From: Arthrobacter sp. efr-133-TYG-118
Lineage (GTDB): Bacteria; Actinomycetota; Actinomycetes; Actinomycetales; Micrococcaceae
Reading direction: 5' to 3'
Length of the DNA: 64,000 nt
Assembly: GCF_030209755.1 (NCBI RefSeq)
Contig: NZ_JARVRH010000010.1
Location: 248,001 to 312,000, forward strand
The notes below the pieces were generated by a model. The model saw only the letters and a list, made by a program, of their open reading frames with translations, ran no database searches and was not told the origin of the DNA. How positions within the stretch are numbered: position 1 is the stretch's first letter; every line of letters starts with the position of its first letter. Below, piece after piece: positions 52,434-61,114 of this stretch. Both the position numbers and the translations under genes were made by a program.

Positions 52434-54266
52434 TCACTTGTAAATCGAGCTGAAAGCGAGTGGTCGGCCAGAGTGGTTCACTAGCTCCAAACCGCCAGCC
52501 ACCAGAACGGACCCGTTCTTTAACTCTGTAGCGGTGTGGCCTGCTCGCGCTGGATATACGTTATTGCCGTTTGACCAGGTAGCCTTTTTGGGGTCATAAA
52601 CCTGGGTCGCGGAAATGGCATTTCCAGCTTGGCCATAACCACCGACAACCAGCACCGTGCCGCCCTTCATCAAGGTCGCTGTATGAAGAATTCGCGCAGA
52701 AGCCATTGGCGCGGTTGCGGACCACGTTCCAGTTCCGGGGTTGTAGAGCTCAGCACTAGCTAGTATTCCCTCGCTGTTAAGTCCGCCTGCTACGAGCACC
52801 TTGCCGTTTGCCAATACTGCTGTGTGCAATGAACGGGGTGTGATCATTGAACCCGTGGCCATCCACGTACCGAGGGCGGGATCGTAAATGTCGGCGCTTA
52901 CGAGAAATGGCACTGCTCCATTGGCAAACTGGCCAGAGCCCCCAGTGACTAATACTTTCCCGTTCGGAAGCATTGTTGTCGTGTGACTGCCTCGTGCCGT
53001 CGTCATTGATCCTGTCTGCGACCACGTACCCGTGGCAGGATCGTAAAGCTCGGCCGTGGCCAAACGGTCATGCAGTCCTGTTCCCCCTGTAACAAGCACC
53101 TTTCCATTTGCGAGGAGGACGGCAGCATGGTTTGCACGGACTGTGGACATCGATCCGGTAGTTGACCATTTGCCCGTGGCAGGATCATATAGCTCGGCGG
53201 TTGCGATTCGGCCGTGTAGGCCGTCACCCCCTGCAATGAGCACCTTTCCATTGTTGAGCAAGGTGGCAGTGTGTCCGTCTCTCCCCGCGATGAGATCGCC
53301 AGTGGTGGCCCAAGTGTTCGCCTTTGGATCGTAAAGCTCTGCACCGCTTTCGTAGCCGTTGGCTGAGGTTTCTCCTACACCACCGGCGACAAGAACACGA
53401 CCGTCGTTCAAGAGGGTGGCGGTGTGGGCCGCCCGTGGCTGATTCATGCATGGGGAAGGGACTTCGCCCTCAATGGCAGCCAGCATTGGTTCGATCCAGC
53501 ACTGTTCCTTGGCGATTGACGTAACACCGTCCCACTGCGGGTTTCCCAGAGGCTCGTCGGTGTCCGTGAGCCCCACAAGACGAGGCACTCCGCCCACGAG
53601 CTCCATGACCGGGCCACCGCTGTCACCTCCGAGGATGGTCGACGTCGGCGAATGAGTGCAAAAGTGTATCGCCGGGTCAACCGACGGGCAGTTGGTAATG
53701 GGGACCACCGCGGTATTCATCTGCTGTAATTGATTGGCCAAGCCTGCAGTAAGACCGGTGAACCCGTACCCCGCGGTGGTTAACGCCGTCCCGTCGGAAG
53801 GCAGATCGTTAGACATCCGCACTGGTGTGTCTCCGGGACTTGCATCCTTATTTAGGACAAGCAGCGCCACGTCATTGACCCATCCGTTTGTGCTGTATCC
53901 CGGATTGACAAGTTGTTGCTTAGCAGTCCGCGAATATTGATTCGGATATCCATAATGGAAGATGACTGTGCTTGTCGACGCCTTCTGGTAGACGCAATGC
54001 GCGTCAGTGATGACTACATTTGGACGGATCAGCGAACCCGTGCAATATTCGATTCGCTGGCCGTTCTTGCTATCCGTTGAAATTCTGACGGCGAAGGGGA
54101 AGGCGTTTGGATCCGACGTCGTTCCGTTCGTGATCGCGTTTGCTATTCCTCCATTCGCAATGAGAAGTGCGGACATGAGGGTCAGGATGGCGAGCCAGAA
54201 CGTTCGTCTTGGTGCCCAGCGTATTGAAAATACGCGCCTAACAATTGGTTTCTGGGTTTCACTCAT
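52434..54266 (-). CDS. Secreted trypsin-like protease with C-terminal Kelch-type beta-propeller
   Basis: 610 residues. A basic start then hydrophobic WLAILTLMSALLIANGGIANA is a signal peptide, with cleavage likely after ANA. The protease domain (~45-260) has ITNGTTSDPNAFPFAVRI, ITDAHC (His), VNDVALLVL (Asp) and GGDSGGPV (Ser), a full triad. From ~280 on, six or seven Kelch repeats follow, each with HTAT/HTAV, NGKVLVAGG and AELYDPxTGTWS, expected to close into a propeller. The DNA is AT-richer than the flanks and repetitive within the Kelch part. Probably an exported enzyme with a binding propeller; substrate unknown. Confidence 0.85.
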   Translation of the reverse strand: MSETQKPIVRRVFSIRWAPRRTFWLAILTLMSALLIANGGIANAITNGTTSDPNAFPFAVRISTDSKNGQRIEYCTGSLIRPNVVITDAHCVYQKASTSTVIFHYGYPNQYSRTAKQQLVNPGYSTNGWVNDVALLVLNKDASPGDTPVRMSNDLPSDGTALTTAGYGFTGLTAGLANQLQQMNTAVVPITNCPSVDPAIHFCTHSPTSTILGGDSGGPVMELVGGVPRLVGLTDTDEPLGNPQWDGVTSIAKEQCWIEPMLAAIEGEVPSPCMNQPRAAHTATLLNDGRVLVAGGVGETSANGYESGAELYDPKANTWATTGDLIAGRDGHTATLLNNGKVLIAGGDGLHGRIATAELYDPATGKWSTTGSMSTVRANHAAVLLANGKVLVTGGTGLHDRLATAELYDPATGTWSQTGSMTTARGSHTTTMLPNGKVLVTGGSGQFANGAVPFLVSADIYDPALGTWMATGSMITPRSLHTAVLANGKVLVAGGLNSEGILASAELYNPGTGTWSATAPMASARILHTATLMKGGTVLVVGGYGQAGNAISATQVYDPKKATWSNGNNVYPARAGHTATELKNGSVLVAGGLELVNHSGRPLAFSSIYK

Positions 54267-54689
54267 TTGGCGGTTCCGACTGCACAGTACTCTCCCCTTA
54301 CGTCGGACTTCTTCCGGTTGAATCGTGGGTGCCTCTGGTTGACCAGGGTGCCCAAATTCCGTGTTCCTTCAAAGCACATGCCTCGCCCAACATTTCGTCC
54401 TCTGCGATCCACGCGAGCTTAAACCGAGCGTCGAACCAGAACACGAGTAGCTGACACCCGTCCCGACGAGCCCACGTCACTCTCAAGAAGCAGCGAACGT
54501 TGTTAACTACAGCCGGACTGCGGCACTTGTCTCACACCAATGTCACCGAGGACGCATCAGGGTTTCTTCCCCTTCGTCGACTCGCTTGCCGGTATCTACC
54601 AGCGCCGGGCCGACGCAGCCCGTGCTCTGATCTGCTCGCTCACGGAAGGGGAGCGGTGAGAGCCTCGAGCTTCACGCAGCATAAAGGGT
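54267..54689. other. Intergenic region with coding-like remnants
   Basis: 423 bases between the protease promoter and the membrane-protein stop. On the minus strand about 54298-54480 reads VTWARRDGCQLLVFWFDARF onward, and on the plus strand about 54560-54660 reads FFPFVDSLAGIYQRRADAAR; both look like pieces of real proteins but lack starts. They suggest decayed genes at an insertion boundary. Confidence 0.3.
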
Positions 54690-55772
54690 TCAACGACCCC
54701 CATGAAGCGAAGAAGAAAATGATCGCTGCTTCCCTTTGCGACATTCCTTCGCCAAGGCGTGGATCATCTGAAGATCTTCAAGCCGTGTGGATCTTGGCGG
54801 CAACGCCTGGGAGATTGTGGGAGCAAGTCGATCTTCTGTGGTCTCGCCATGGATAAGGAGCGCGGCCACTTCTTTGACGGTCAACTGGCGTTCCGTATCA
54901 ACCCGCAAAGTGGACAGAGCATCGGAAATCTCAATATAGGCCCTTTGCGTGCGAGCTGAGGCCGGTAGCTGCATCCGGAGCCGGAGTTCGGAAGATGACA
55001 GATGAACCGAAACCTCCCACAGCTTGCCGAGTTGCCAGAGTCGATATCTTGTGACGATGGCAGCCCAAGCTCGTTCACCAAAGCCCAGCAGCGCCGCTCC
55101 GCCGACACACAAACTGAGGAATATGCCTGTTGGGGCACGAATGATGGCGACGTCTTGGTGGATCCCGATCAAAACGGACCCCCCAAGGACAGCGTTCACC
55201 CAGATGAAACCTGCGCACCCAAAGCCAACCATCACGAGCGCTACTGCACTGATAGGGCGACGGCCGAACTCACCCGGCACTCGCGAAAAGGACAACCTCA
55301 GCAGCTGAAGAAGACCCCAGATGATGTAGAGGTGAAAAACTGCGATGTGGAACGCCACCGCCGGATTGAGTGGGTCAATCTTGGTCAGAGCGCTGATCGG
55401 GGGTGCCCAGGCAAATCCCAAGGGCCACGTAGCAAACAAGACCAGAGTAACCAGACCTGAACGTACCAGAGCACGCCTCAAGGTCAACGGTGGAATCTGT
55501 TCGAAGCGCAGAGTCAGGACAATCACCTCGAGAGCCCCGATGAGAATACCCAGCAGACCGTGCCACATCGCTAACCCGAAGTTGAAAAACGATGCGGTCA
55601 GCGTCATGGTCCCATAGGCCGTAGCCGCGATCCCCAGAGTAAGCAGCGCGACACTCATCGCCTGATGATTCACAGTTTCTCTCTGGTCCTTGAGGCGAAC
55701 AGTCCTTTCGATGGCAAGAAAAAATGACACGCCGGCCAGAGCGATGAAGACCCAGTTGACTTTGTCGACCAT
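54690..55772 (-). CDS. MAB_1171c-family putative transporter / DUF6545-like membrane protein
   Basis: 360 residues from the ATG at 55772; TTG codons just before it are alternatives. About six to seven membrane helices fill the first ~235 residues (VFIALAGVSFFLAI, MSVALLTLGIAATAYGTMTL, and others), then a ~115-residue cytoplasmic tail with helices (RTQRAYIEISDALSTLRVDT). In actinobacteria this family is typically encoded beside an XRE regulator and an ImmA-like metallopeptidase, exactly as here. Transport is only a database name; the substrate is unknown. Last gene of its operon. Confidence 0.75.
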   Translation of the reverse strand: MVDKVNWVFIALAGVSFFLAIERTVRLKDQRETVNHQAMSVALLTLGIAATAYGTMTLTASFFNFGLAMWHGLLGILIGALEVIVLTLRFEQIPPLTLRRALVRSGLVTLVLFATWPLGFAWAPPISALTKIDPLNPAVAFHIAVFHLYIIWGLLQLLRLSFSRVPGEFGRRPISAVALVMVGFGCAGFIWVNAVLGGSVLIGIHQDVAIIRAPTGIFLSLCVGGAALLGFGERAWAAIVTRYRLWQLGKLWEVSVHLSSSELRLRMQLPASARTQRAYIEISDALSTLRVDTERQLTVKEVAALLIHGETTEDRLAPTISQALPPRSTRLEDLQMIHALAKECRKGKQRSFSSSLHGGR

Positions 55773-55783
55773 CAACAAATCTC

Positions 55784-56269
55784 TTACTGCCAGCGCTCGT
55801 CAAAAAACGTATGACCGCCTCGAAGAACGCGTTCTCTCAGAAGGAACGAGAGGTGCGTTCCCAGCAATTCGGCGTCCGCTTCGGGCCCCTCTTCGTAAGT
55901 ATCCCGAGCAGCGACAACCGACCGCACCAGATCTTGGTCAAGTCCAGTCACCAGGCCTGAATCCATGAGGGAATCGGCAAGATCCGCAGTATGCGCGTGC
56001 CCCAGCAGAGCGTGAGCCACTTCATGGCAGACTATGGCGGCCGTTCTCTCCGGTGAAGTCGAAGAGGACACCACGATATAGTCTGCGGTGTCAGTCGAGA
56101 TCAACAACCCGGACCGGGCTGAACCCAGATCCTCAGTCAGAAGTGTCAGCGGCCTCCCGCGACTCCGGGAAAGAGCCTCCAAAAGGTCAGCTACCTCACC
56201 GCTTGCCGGAAGTAGCTCTTCGGCAGCTTTCAGTGCCGATCGAAGGTGGGGTCCCCAAATGTTCCGCAT
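55784..56269 (-). CDS. ImmA/IrrE-family metallopeptidase
   Basis: 161 residues. The zinc motif is HEVAH in VCHEVAHALLGH (H82, E83, H86), preceded by a beta segment YIVVSSSTSPER, as in the family. A downstream acidic helix (EEGPEADAELLGTHLSFL) supplies the third ligand in relatives. ImmA/IrrE enzymes cut XRE-type repressors to release regulons; the XRE regulator two genes upstream is the obvious target. Gap of 11 bases to the membrane-protein ATG, 18 bases from the hydrolase. Confidence 0.85.
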   Translation of the reverse strand: MRNIWGPHLRSALKAAEELLPASGEVADLLEALSRSRGRPLTLLTEDLGSARSGLLISTDTADYIVVSSSTSPERTAAIVCHEVAHALLGHAHTADLADSLMDSGLVTGLDQDLVRSVVAARDTYEEGPEADAELLGTHLSFLLRERVLRGGHTFFDERWQ

Positions 56270-56287
56270 TAATCCCGAGCTGTCTAC

Positions 56288-57190
56288 TTATGGTGCAGGA
56301 ATACCTAGAATCGCCTGAACAATCTGACGCCGCGCCTGCTTACCCTCGGGGATTGGCAGTAGCGGGTAGACGTGAATGTGGCCCGCCTTCTCGTGGTACT
56401 CAACGTCCACACCAGCATCCCGGGCCTGTTCGACGAAAAGCCGTGTGTCCGGATTGAGGATGTCACGAGTGCCACTGAAGACCAGAAGCTTGGAAAGCCC
56501 CGCGAGCTCTCCGAGGAATGGATTGAGAACCGGGTCGTCGACATCGTCTCCGGCCCACATATCAACCAACTCCAACTGACCACGTTTCACAAGCCATGGA
56601 TCCAAAGTTTGAACAGTATCGATCTCAGGGTTGGTCATCCGCAAGTCAAGTGCTGGGGAGATCAACACCGTAAGCGCCGCCGGAGAGCCCTGATTCCTCA
56701 GCAAAAGGCTGGCTGACATGGCGATAGACCCGCCAGCAGAGTCACCCATCAGAGTCAGAGGGCCCGGGTACTGCTGTGACAGCTTTGTGACGAAAGGGAC
56801 AACTTCTGCCGCGGTTCCACCCTCATGTGCCAATGGATACACCGGCATGATCACTGTAGAGGACGTCTCTTCCGCCAGCTGTTCGATCAGCTTCCAATGA
56901 TACGAAGATGCCTCGTGAATCCACCCTCCGCCGTGGAGATACATGATCGTGCCTCGTGAGGGACCCTTCGCCGGAGAGACAGCAAAGACACGCCAACCGC
57001 TGACCATCGCCGCGGACACACGGACTCCAGGTCGATGCCGCTTGGGGGCACTGACCGATCGCGGATGAAGCGTCAGATGATCCAGGTGAAGACGGACAGC
57101 CTCCCGCGTCAGGTAGTTCTTGTTCGCTTTCCGCCAGCGCATGATCGAGGGCATCAGCTTGCCCAGGACACTCATCTTCCCTGAAGTCAC
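56288..57190 (-). CDS. Alpha/beta hydrolase (hormone-sensitive-lipase type)
   Basis: 300 residues from the GTG at 57190; the ATG at 57175 is the alternative. HSL-family motifs: YLHGGGWI (oxyanion hole, 86-90) and MGDSAGGS with nucleophile S151; Asp is probably in GTRDILNPD and His in KAGHIHVYP. No signal peptide. These enzymes cleave short acyl esters or lactones. Between a XRE repressor and an ImmA protease it could make or remove a small signal. Confidence 0.8.
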   Translation of the reverse strand: MTSGKMSVLGKLMPSIMRWRKANKNYLTREAVRLHLDHLTLHPRSVSAPKRHRPGVRVSAAMVSGWRVFAVSPAKGPSRGTIMYLHGGGWIHEASSYHWKLIEQLAEETSSTVIMPVYPLAHEGGTAAEVVPFVTKLSQQYPGPLTLMGDSAGGSIAMSASLLLRNQGSPAALTVLISPALDLRMTNPEIDTVQTLDPWLVKRGQLELVDMWAGDDVDDPVLNPFLGELAGLSKLLVFSGTRDILNPDTRLFVEQARDAGVDVEYHEKAGHIHVYPLLPIPEGKQARRQIVQAILGIPAP

Positions 57191-57193
57191 GAT

Positions 57194-57652
57194 CTACTGC
57201 TCTTTCTTGTCTTTGTCGATTCCCTCGATCTTGCGGATCTGATCAAGCACAGCCAGCACGGAGCCCAGGCCCTCCTGCGAAACCCCGTGGGCACGCGTCA
57301 GGAGCCGCTTGACTCCGGCATCACGAATGGCGTTGATGACTTCGAGCGATTCCTGGATCTCAGTCGCAGCCTTGTCGTCCGCGAAGTAGGAAAGCGGGAC
57401 ATGAAACAACTCCGCCAGTCCTGCCAGGAGAACGAACGACGGATTCCGGCGGCGACCAGACCGCAGTGCTCTGATGTGGTTGGCGGTCACCACAATCCCT
57501 TGTGCCTGAAGCGCCTCAGCGACTGACTGCGAGGTGTGAAGAGTACGGTCTTCCGCACTCTTCGGCACTGTCCGGAACAGCTGATCTAGCCGCTGAGCAA
57601 GGTGCGGAAGTTCGTCTGGTCGGTGCTGGCCCGGATCATTCTCTTGATTCAT
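57194..57652 (-). CDS. XRE-family transcriptional regulator
   Basis: 152 residues; GAGGA six bases before the ATG. The helix-turn-helix covers about residues 43-95: SQSVAEALQAQGIVVTANHI, RALRSGRRRNPSFVLLAGLA, ELFHVPLSYF, as in XRE proteins that often pair with ImmA peptidases. A C-terminal helical part follows. Likely represses its own operon through the repeats upstream (57738-57821) until cut by the ImmA-like protein. Confidence 0.8.
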   Translation of the reverse strand: MNQENDPGQHRPDELPHLAQRLDQLFRTVPKSAEDRTLHTSQSVAEALQAQGIVVTANHIRALRSGRRRNPSFVLLAGLAELFHVPLSYFADDKAATEIQESLEVINAIRDAGVKRLLTRAHGVSQEGLGSVLAVLDQIRKIEGIDKDKKEQ

Positions 57653-57737
57653 TGGTGTTCCTCATCGATCCAACTCGCACCGGCCTCTCCGGTTTGAGTT
57701 GGGCTCGCACATCTATGGTACCGATGGAGAGAGCTTT

Positions 57738-57821
57738 GCGCGTCTAGGGACGCGCCAAAACAAACCGACCGACTTGCTTGTGCGTCTGTAGATGCTAGGC
57801 TGATCATGACTGCGTCTGTAG
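57738..57821. promoter_or_regulatory. Candidate XRE operator: direct repeats 30 bp apart plus a palindrome
   Basis: TGCGTCTGTAG at 57781-57791 and again at 57811-57821, exactly 30 bases apart, i.e. on the same helix face. A related palindrome GCGCGTC-TAGG-GACGCGC is at 57738-57755. They lie in the 221-base gap between the divergent XRE gene and the plus-strand gene at 57874, so they could control both. Confidence 0.5.
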
Positions 57822-57873
57822 GGACATTTGAGTCTGGTTGAAGATCTGGGCTCGCACCAAAGAGGGGGAGCGG

Positions 57874-58383
57874 ATGGTCAACAGTGACTCGGTTACGAGT
57901 GAATTCCAGGGCTTCAACGAGGCACGCCGCATCATTTGGTGCCACGAGATCCGTGCTCGTGTGATCGAGCGGCTCGAGTTGACGAGCTTCCTCACCGATG
58001 TTGCCATCGCTGCTGTACACGTCGACAACACCAGCCGGGCCGATCGGGTCTACCTCACCGCGTTCGACGCCGCTGGCCGACAGCTGCGCGGCGACACGCT
58101 CTACATCGACGAGCCCGGCCAGCACCTCGACATTGCACCCGAGTTCGACCACGACTTCACCAACATGGCCGTCATGCCTGGATCTGAACTCGAAGCAGCA
58201 ATCAACCGTGAGTATGGCTGGGTCATCAACATGCAGGCACTGCGCGCCTACGATCTCATCGCCGACCGCCGCGCCACGCAGCGCGCGGTGCTGCTGGCGC
58301 ACCTGCCGGATCTGATGAATCGAGGCGAGGCCCGAGGCTTCCTCTTCGGACCGAGCGACTCCGGCAATGCCGGCGCAGCCTGA
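57874..58383 (+). CDS. Hypothetical protein
   Basis: 169 residues from the ATG at 57874, with GGGGGAG just before it; a TTG at 57838 is a weaker alternative. Alpha/beta composition, no membrane segment or signal peptide (ARRIIWCHEIRARVIERLEL, VDNTSRADRVYLTAFD). No family recognised. Strong terminator follows at 58413. Confidence 0.6.
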   Translation: MVNSDSVTSEFQGFNEARRIIWCHEIRARVIERLELTSFLTDVAIAAVHVDNTSRADRVYLTAFDAAGRQLRGDTLYIDEPGQHLDIAPEFDHDFTNMAVMPGSELEAAINREYGWVINMQALRAYDLIADRRATQRAVLLAHLPDLMNRGEARGFLFGPSDSGNAGAA

Positions 58384-58412
58384 ACGCACCCTCGTCACCT
58401 GCTGTTCGCTGA

Positions 58413-58459
58413 CCAGAACGCCCCGCAAGGATCCAAGTCCAGCGGGGCGTTCTGGTTTT
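58413..58459. terminator. Intrinsic terminator
   Basis: CCAGAACGCCCCGC (58413-58426) and GCGGGGCGTTCTGG (58442-58455), perfect 14-bp stem followed by TTTTC. Confidence 0.85.
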
Positions 58460-58609
58460 CGTGGAGACCGCGTGAGCACAGGTGATGCAAAAGCGGGGGA
58501 CCGACTGACGTCGGTCCCGGGGGAAGAGATGTGACGTGTTCCGAATCCGGATAGACCCGGATTCCCCCAGCGCCACGGGCAGACGTTCGAACAACCGAAA
58601 GAGGCTTCA

Positions 58610-58861
58610 ATGGCCAGCACCTTCGATCCGGCGCTCACAGAGTCCACCCATCTGATCAACGCCCATCTCGTCCACATCTACAAGGTTGGCGGCGGCACCA
58701 TCGGCCGCCGTTACCAGGGGAACTGGGCGTACCGCGTCAACCAGAACGGCAGGGTCGTCGCCTCCGGTGAGGACCTCTATACAGGCATGCCCAAGACGCA
58801 TGACGAGGTCGCTGCCCTCGCAGTTGAGTTTTCGCTGGAGCCAGCCGGAGCTGGACGATGA
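58610..58861 (+). CDS. Small hypothetical protein
   Basis: 83 residues; AAAGAGG six bases before the ATG. Beta-rich (YKVGGGTIGRRYQGNWAYRV) with one C-terminal helix. ATGA overlap with the next gene. No family recognised. Confidence 0.6.
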   Translation: MASTFDPALTESTHLINAHLVHIYKVGGGTIGRRYQGNWAYRVNQNGRVVASGEDLYTGMPKTHDEVAALAVEFSLEPAGAGR

Positions 58862-59223
58862 CGACAAAAACCTCAATCCCGGAACTGGCGGCCGAAGTGA
58901 TCGTCGACGCACATGCGATCAACCGCCACGACGATGAGTCCGCGCTGCAGGCCTTCGCCTGGGCGCTCGGCCCCGACATCGACTATGAACAGGGCCTGCG
59001 CGAGTTCGCAGACGCCATCCAGGGTCAGCTCACCGCGGTCGCGAAATTGCTTGACCGCGAAGCGGCAATCGATCTGATCAACGCCAAGATCGAGTTGCTC
59101 TCCGAGTACAAGCTCGAATACCCCCAGGATTACGCGCCTGATGACATCGCTGAGATGCGAGCGGAGATTGCGCGCCTGGGCGAGCTTCGCGATCGGCTCG
59201 TGGCCTCCCCGGTTACGGCCTAG
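58858..59223 (+). CDS. Helical hypothetical protein
   Basis: 121 residues, acidic and almost all helix (LNAKIELLSEYKLEY-like segment, IAEMRAEIARLGELRDRL). ATG overlaps the stop of the previous gene (ATGA). No membrane segment. No family recognised. Followed by a strong bidirectional terminator. Confidence 0.6.
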   Translation: MTTKTSIPELAAEVIVDAHAINRHDDESALQAFAWALGPDIDYEQGLREFADAIQGQLTAVAKLLDREAAIDLINAKIELLSEYKLEYPQDYAPDDIAEMRAEIARLGELRDRLVASPVTA

Positions 59224-59225
59224 AA

Positions 59226-59266
59226 CGCAACAAGACCCCCGACATGCAGTCGGGGGTCTTGTTGCG
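59226..59266. terminator. Bidirectional terminator between convergent genes
   Basis: CGCAACAAGACCCCCGAC (59226-59243), loop ATGCA, GTCGGGGGTCTTGTTGCG (59249-59266): a perfect 18-bp stem between the plus-strand gene ending 59223 and the LysM gene ending 59285. Confidence 0.9.
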
Positions 59267-59284
59267 CAGCTGCCTTCGGCGACG

Positions 59285-59878
59285 TCACACCGGCGGAATC
59301 AGCAGTGCTGCCCCGGCATAGATCAGGTTCGGGTTTTCGATGCCGTTCGTTGCGACCAGCTTGTCGATCGGGACACCTGTCTCGGCCGAGATCAAGGTCA
59401 ACGTGTCGTCGACCTTGATCAGGTAGACCTCGGGCTTCGGCTTGGGTGGCGGGGGAGTGGTCGTCTCAGTCGGCTTCACAGGTATCTGCTTGCCCGTCAC
59501 GGGATCGATTCCCGTCACCGCACCATTCTCGAAGGCGTCCGGGGTGCCGTTGTGATTCACATCCGGCAGCGTGACGGTGACCGTGCCGTCCTGAACCGGA
59601 TCCTTCGTGTGCGTCTCGGCCGCCCGGGCGGCGATTCCAACCCGGTTTTTTCCAAGCGCCTGAAGCAGCCCGCCGTCATCGTGCGCCGCCGAACCAAGGG
59701 CCCAGCCGGCGAAAAGCAGTCCGCCGGCAGCCATCAGCCCCGCGGCCAACACCGGACCATTGCTCAGATTCGCCCTCTCCGGACGTCGCTCAGCACCGGG
59801 ATCACGCCCGGACCTCGTCGGATCGACCTTGTCCACCCCTGCGTGGTCCAGGTCCGTTCGAGTCATCGTGCCTGTCAT
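59285..59878 (-). CDS. LysM-domain membrane-anchored protein
   Basis: 197 residues from the ATG at 59878 with AAAGGAGG nine bases upstream. A charged cytoplasmic start, a membrane helix (~40-60, VLAAGLMAAGGLLFAGWALG), a Thr/Pro-rich linker (TETTTPPPPKPKPEV) and a C-terminal LysM domain (YLIKVDDTLTLISAETGVPI, DKLVATNGIENPNLIYAGAA). A DVNHNGTPDAFENG stretch looks like a calcium-binding loop. LysM binds peptidoglycan; a wall-anchoring role fits. Confidence 0.8.
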   Translation of the reverse strand: MTGTMTRTDLDHAGVDKVDPTRSGRDPGAERRPERANLSNGPVLAAGLMAAGGLLFAGWALGSAAHDDGGLLQALGKNRVGIAARAAETHTKDPVQDGTVTVTLPDVNHNGTPDAFENGAVTGIDPVTGKQIPVKPTETTTPPPPKPKPEVYLIKVDDTLTLISAETGVPIDKLVATNGIENPNLIYAGAALLIPPV

Positions 59879-59944
59879 CGCCGTGCGCCTCCTTTCAGCA
59901 ATGGCACTCCCTACCATTGCACATCCATTCACTCATTCTACTCC

Positions 59945-59990
59945 AATACGAGTCCAACTTGATAGAATGGTTAGTTGATAGACCATTCGA
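59945..59990 (+). promoter_or_regulatory. Shared AATACGAGTCC motif and AT-rich promoter region
   Basis: AATACGAGTCC (59945-59955) repeats the site at 41684. It is followed by TTGATAGAATGG and TTGATAGACCATTCGA, an AT-rich stretch in front of the gene at 60048 and behind the divergent LysM gene. A similar CATTCGACT occurs upstream of recJ at about 36562. Confidence 0.4.
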
Positions 59991-60047
59991 CTCGCCCGGC
60001 CCTCAACCCCCGTAAGAACACCCACTCCAAAAGAAAGGGCCTTCACC

Positions 60048-60986
60048 ATGGCCAACTACTCCGTTACCGCCGAGCAGCTCACCGAGGGGGCCCTCGTCCT
60101 CGTCCGTGGCAAGCTGGGCTTCGCCCGACTCACCCGCCTCATCGAGGGCGATGAGCTGCAGGCCTCCGACGCCCGCCGCGCACAGAACGGCATGAACCCC
60201 GTCGGCGTGCCGCACACGACCGCAACCGTCACCGGTGCCGAGGTCATCTGCAAGGATCCCGCCAAGCCGACGCTCGAGGAGCGCTTCGTCGCCGAGCGTC
60301 GCTACGCCTCCAAGAAGCGGCCCGAGACCGGTGCGAACTACTCGATCGACTCCAAGGGCCGGAACCTCCCGGTCATCGCGATCCCGAACGGCGAGGGTCA
60401 GGTCACCCAGGACACCTCCGGCCAGGAGCTCGCCCAGGGTCTCGACGTCACGCTCGTGCTGCGTGTCTACAAGCCGAAGACCTACAACAAGCGCGGTCTC
60501 TCACTCGACCAGGTCATCGTCAACGAGGCGGTGAAGTACTACGGCGGCAACACCAGCACCAATGAGCTTGCTGCCCGCGGCATCGTCTTCGCCGCTCCGC
60601 CGCAGGCCGTGCAGGCTGGCCAGAACGCTCCCGTCGGCGAGGCAGCGCCCATCGACACGACCAACGCCGCCGATGCAGGCACCGGCACAGTGATCGACGA
60701 GAACGGCTTCGCCTTCCCGGCTCCCGCCGCGGCCCCGGTGCAGGGCGCTCAGCCGGTGCAGGTTCAGGCGCAGCCCGCAGCCACCGCGGCTCCCGTTGTA
60801 GTTCAGCCCGTCGCGCAGGCTCCTGTTCAGCCCGCCGAGACCCCGGAGGAGCAGATCGCCCGTCTGATGCGCGAGAACGCGGCCCTCAAGGACGCCGGCT
60901 CCGCGATCGGCGCGCCCGCGCCGGGCAACCCCTGGTCCGACAACGGCCAGGACGCCGAGCCCGCCGGCATCACCTACCGCGCCTGA
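60048..60986 (+). CDS. Possible ssDNA-binding protein with disordered Ala/Pro/Gln-rich tail
   Basis: 312 residues; AAAGGG eight bases before the ATG. Residues ~1-180 form a beta-rich domain (EGALVLVRGKLGFARLTRLI, DVTLVLRVYKPKTYNKRGLS, LDQVIVNEAVKYY) that recalls the OB-fold pattern of phage ssDNA-binding proteins, in which a strand with an aromatic is followed by a short helix. Residues ~180-270 are low-complexity, rich in A, P, Q and V; the end is a short helix plus NPWSDNGQDAEP. Its place in front of an AEP-like primase supports the call, but no motif is decisive. Confidence 0.45.
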   Translation: MANYSVTAEQLTEGALVLVRGKLGFARLTRLIEGDELQASDARRAQNGMNPVGVPHTTATVTGAEVICKDPAKPTLEERFVAERRYASKKRPETGANYSIDSKGRNLPVIAIPNGEGQVTQDTSGQELAQGLDVTLVLRVYKPKTYNKRGLSLDQVIVNEAVKYYGGNTSTNELAARGIVFAAPPQAVQAGQNAPVGEAAPIDTTNAADAGTGTVIDENGFAFPAPAAAPVQGAQPVQVQAQPAATAAPVVVQPVAQAPVQPAETPEEQIARLMRENAALKDAGSAIGAPAPGNPWSDNGQDAEPAGITYRA

Positions 60987-61001
60987 CAGCAGCGCCACGC
61001 C

Positions 61002-61077
61002 ATGACCCCGATCGGACATCTGACCACGCAGACATCGCGCTTCACGCGACCCGCAACAGACGTCCGGTCGGGGTCAT
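61002..61077. terminator. Long-arm hairpin terminator
   Basis: ATGACCCCGATCGGAC (61002-61017) and GTCCGGTCGGGGTCAT (61062-61077), 15 of 16 paired, with a 44-base loop, followed by CCTCTTTCC. Separates the preceding gene from the primase. Confidence 0.55.
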
Positions 61078-61114
61078 CCTCTTTCCTGCGCGTTCCCGAC
61101 CATAAAGGCCGCCG

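Noticed and set aside
52440..53420. Apparent tandem DNA repeats
   Set aside because: They are the Kelch modules of the trypsin-Kelch gene, not a CRISPR or satellite; spacing follows protein repeat length.
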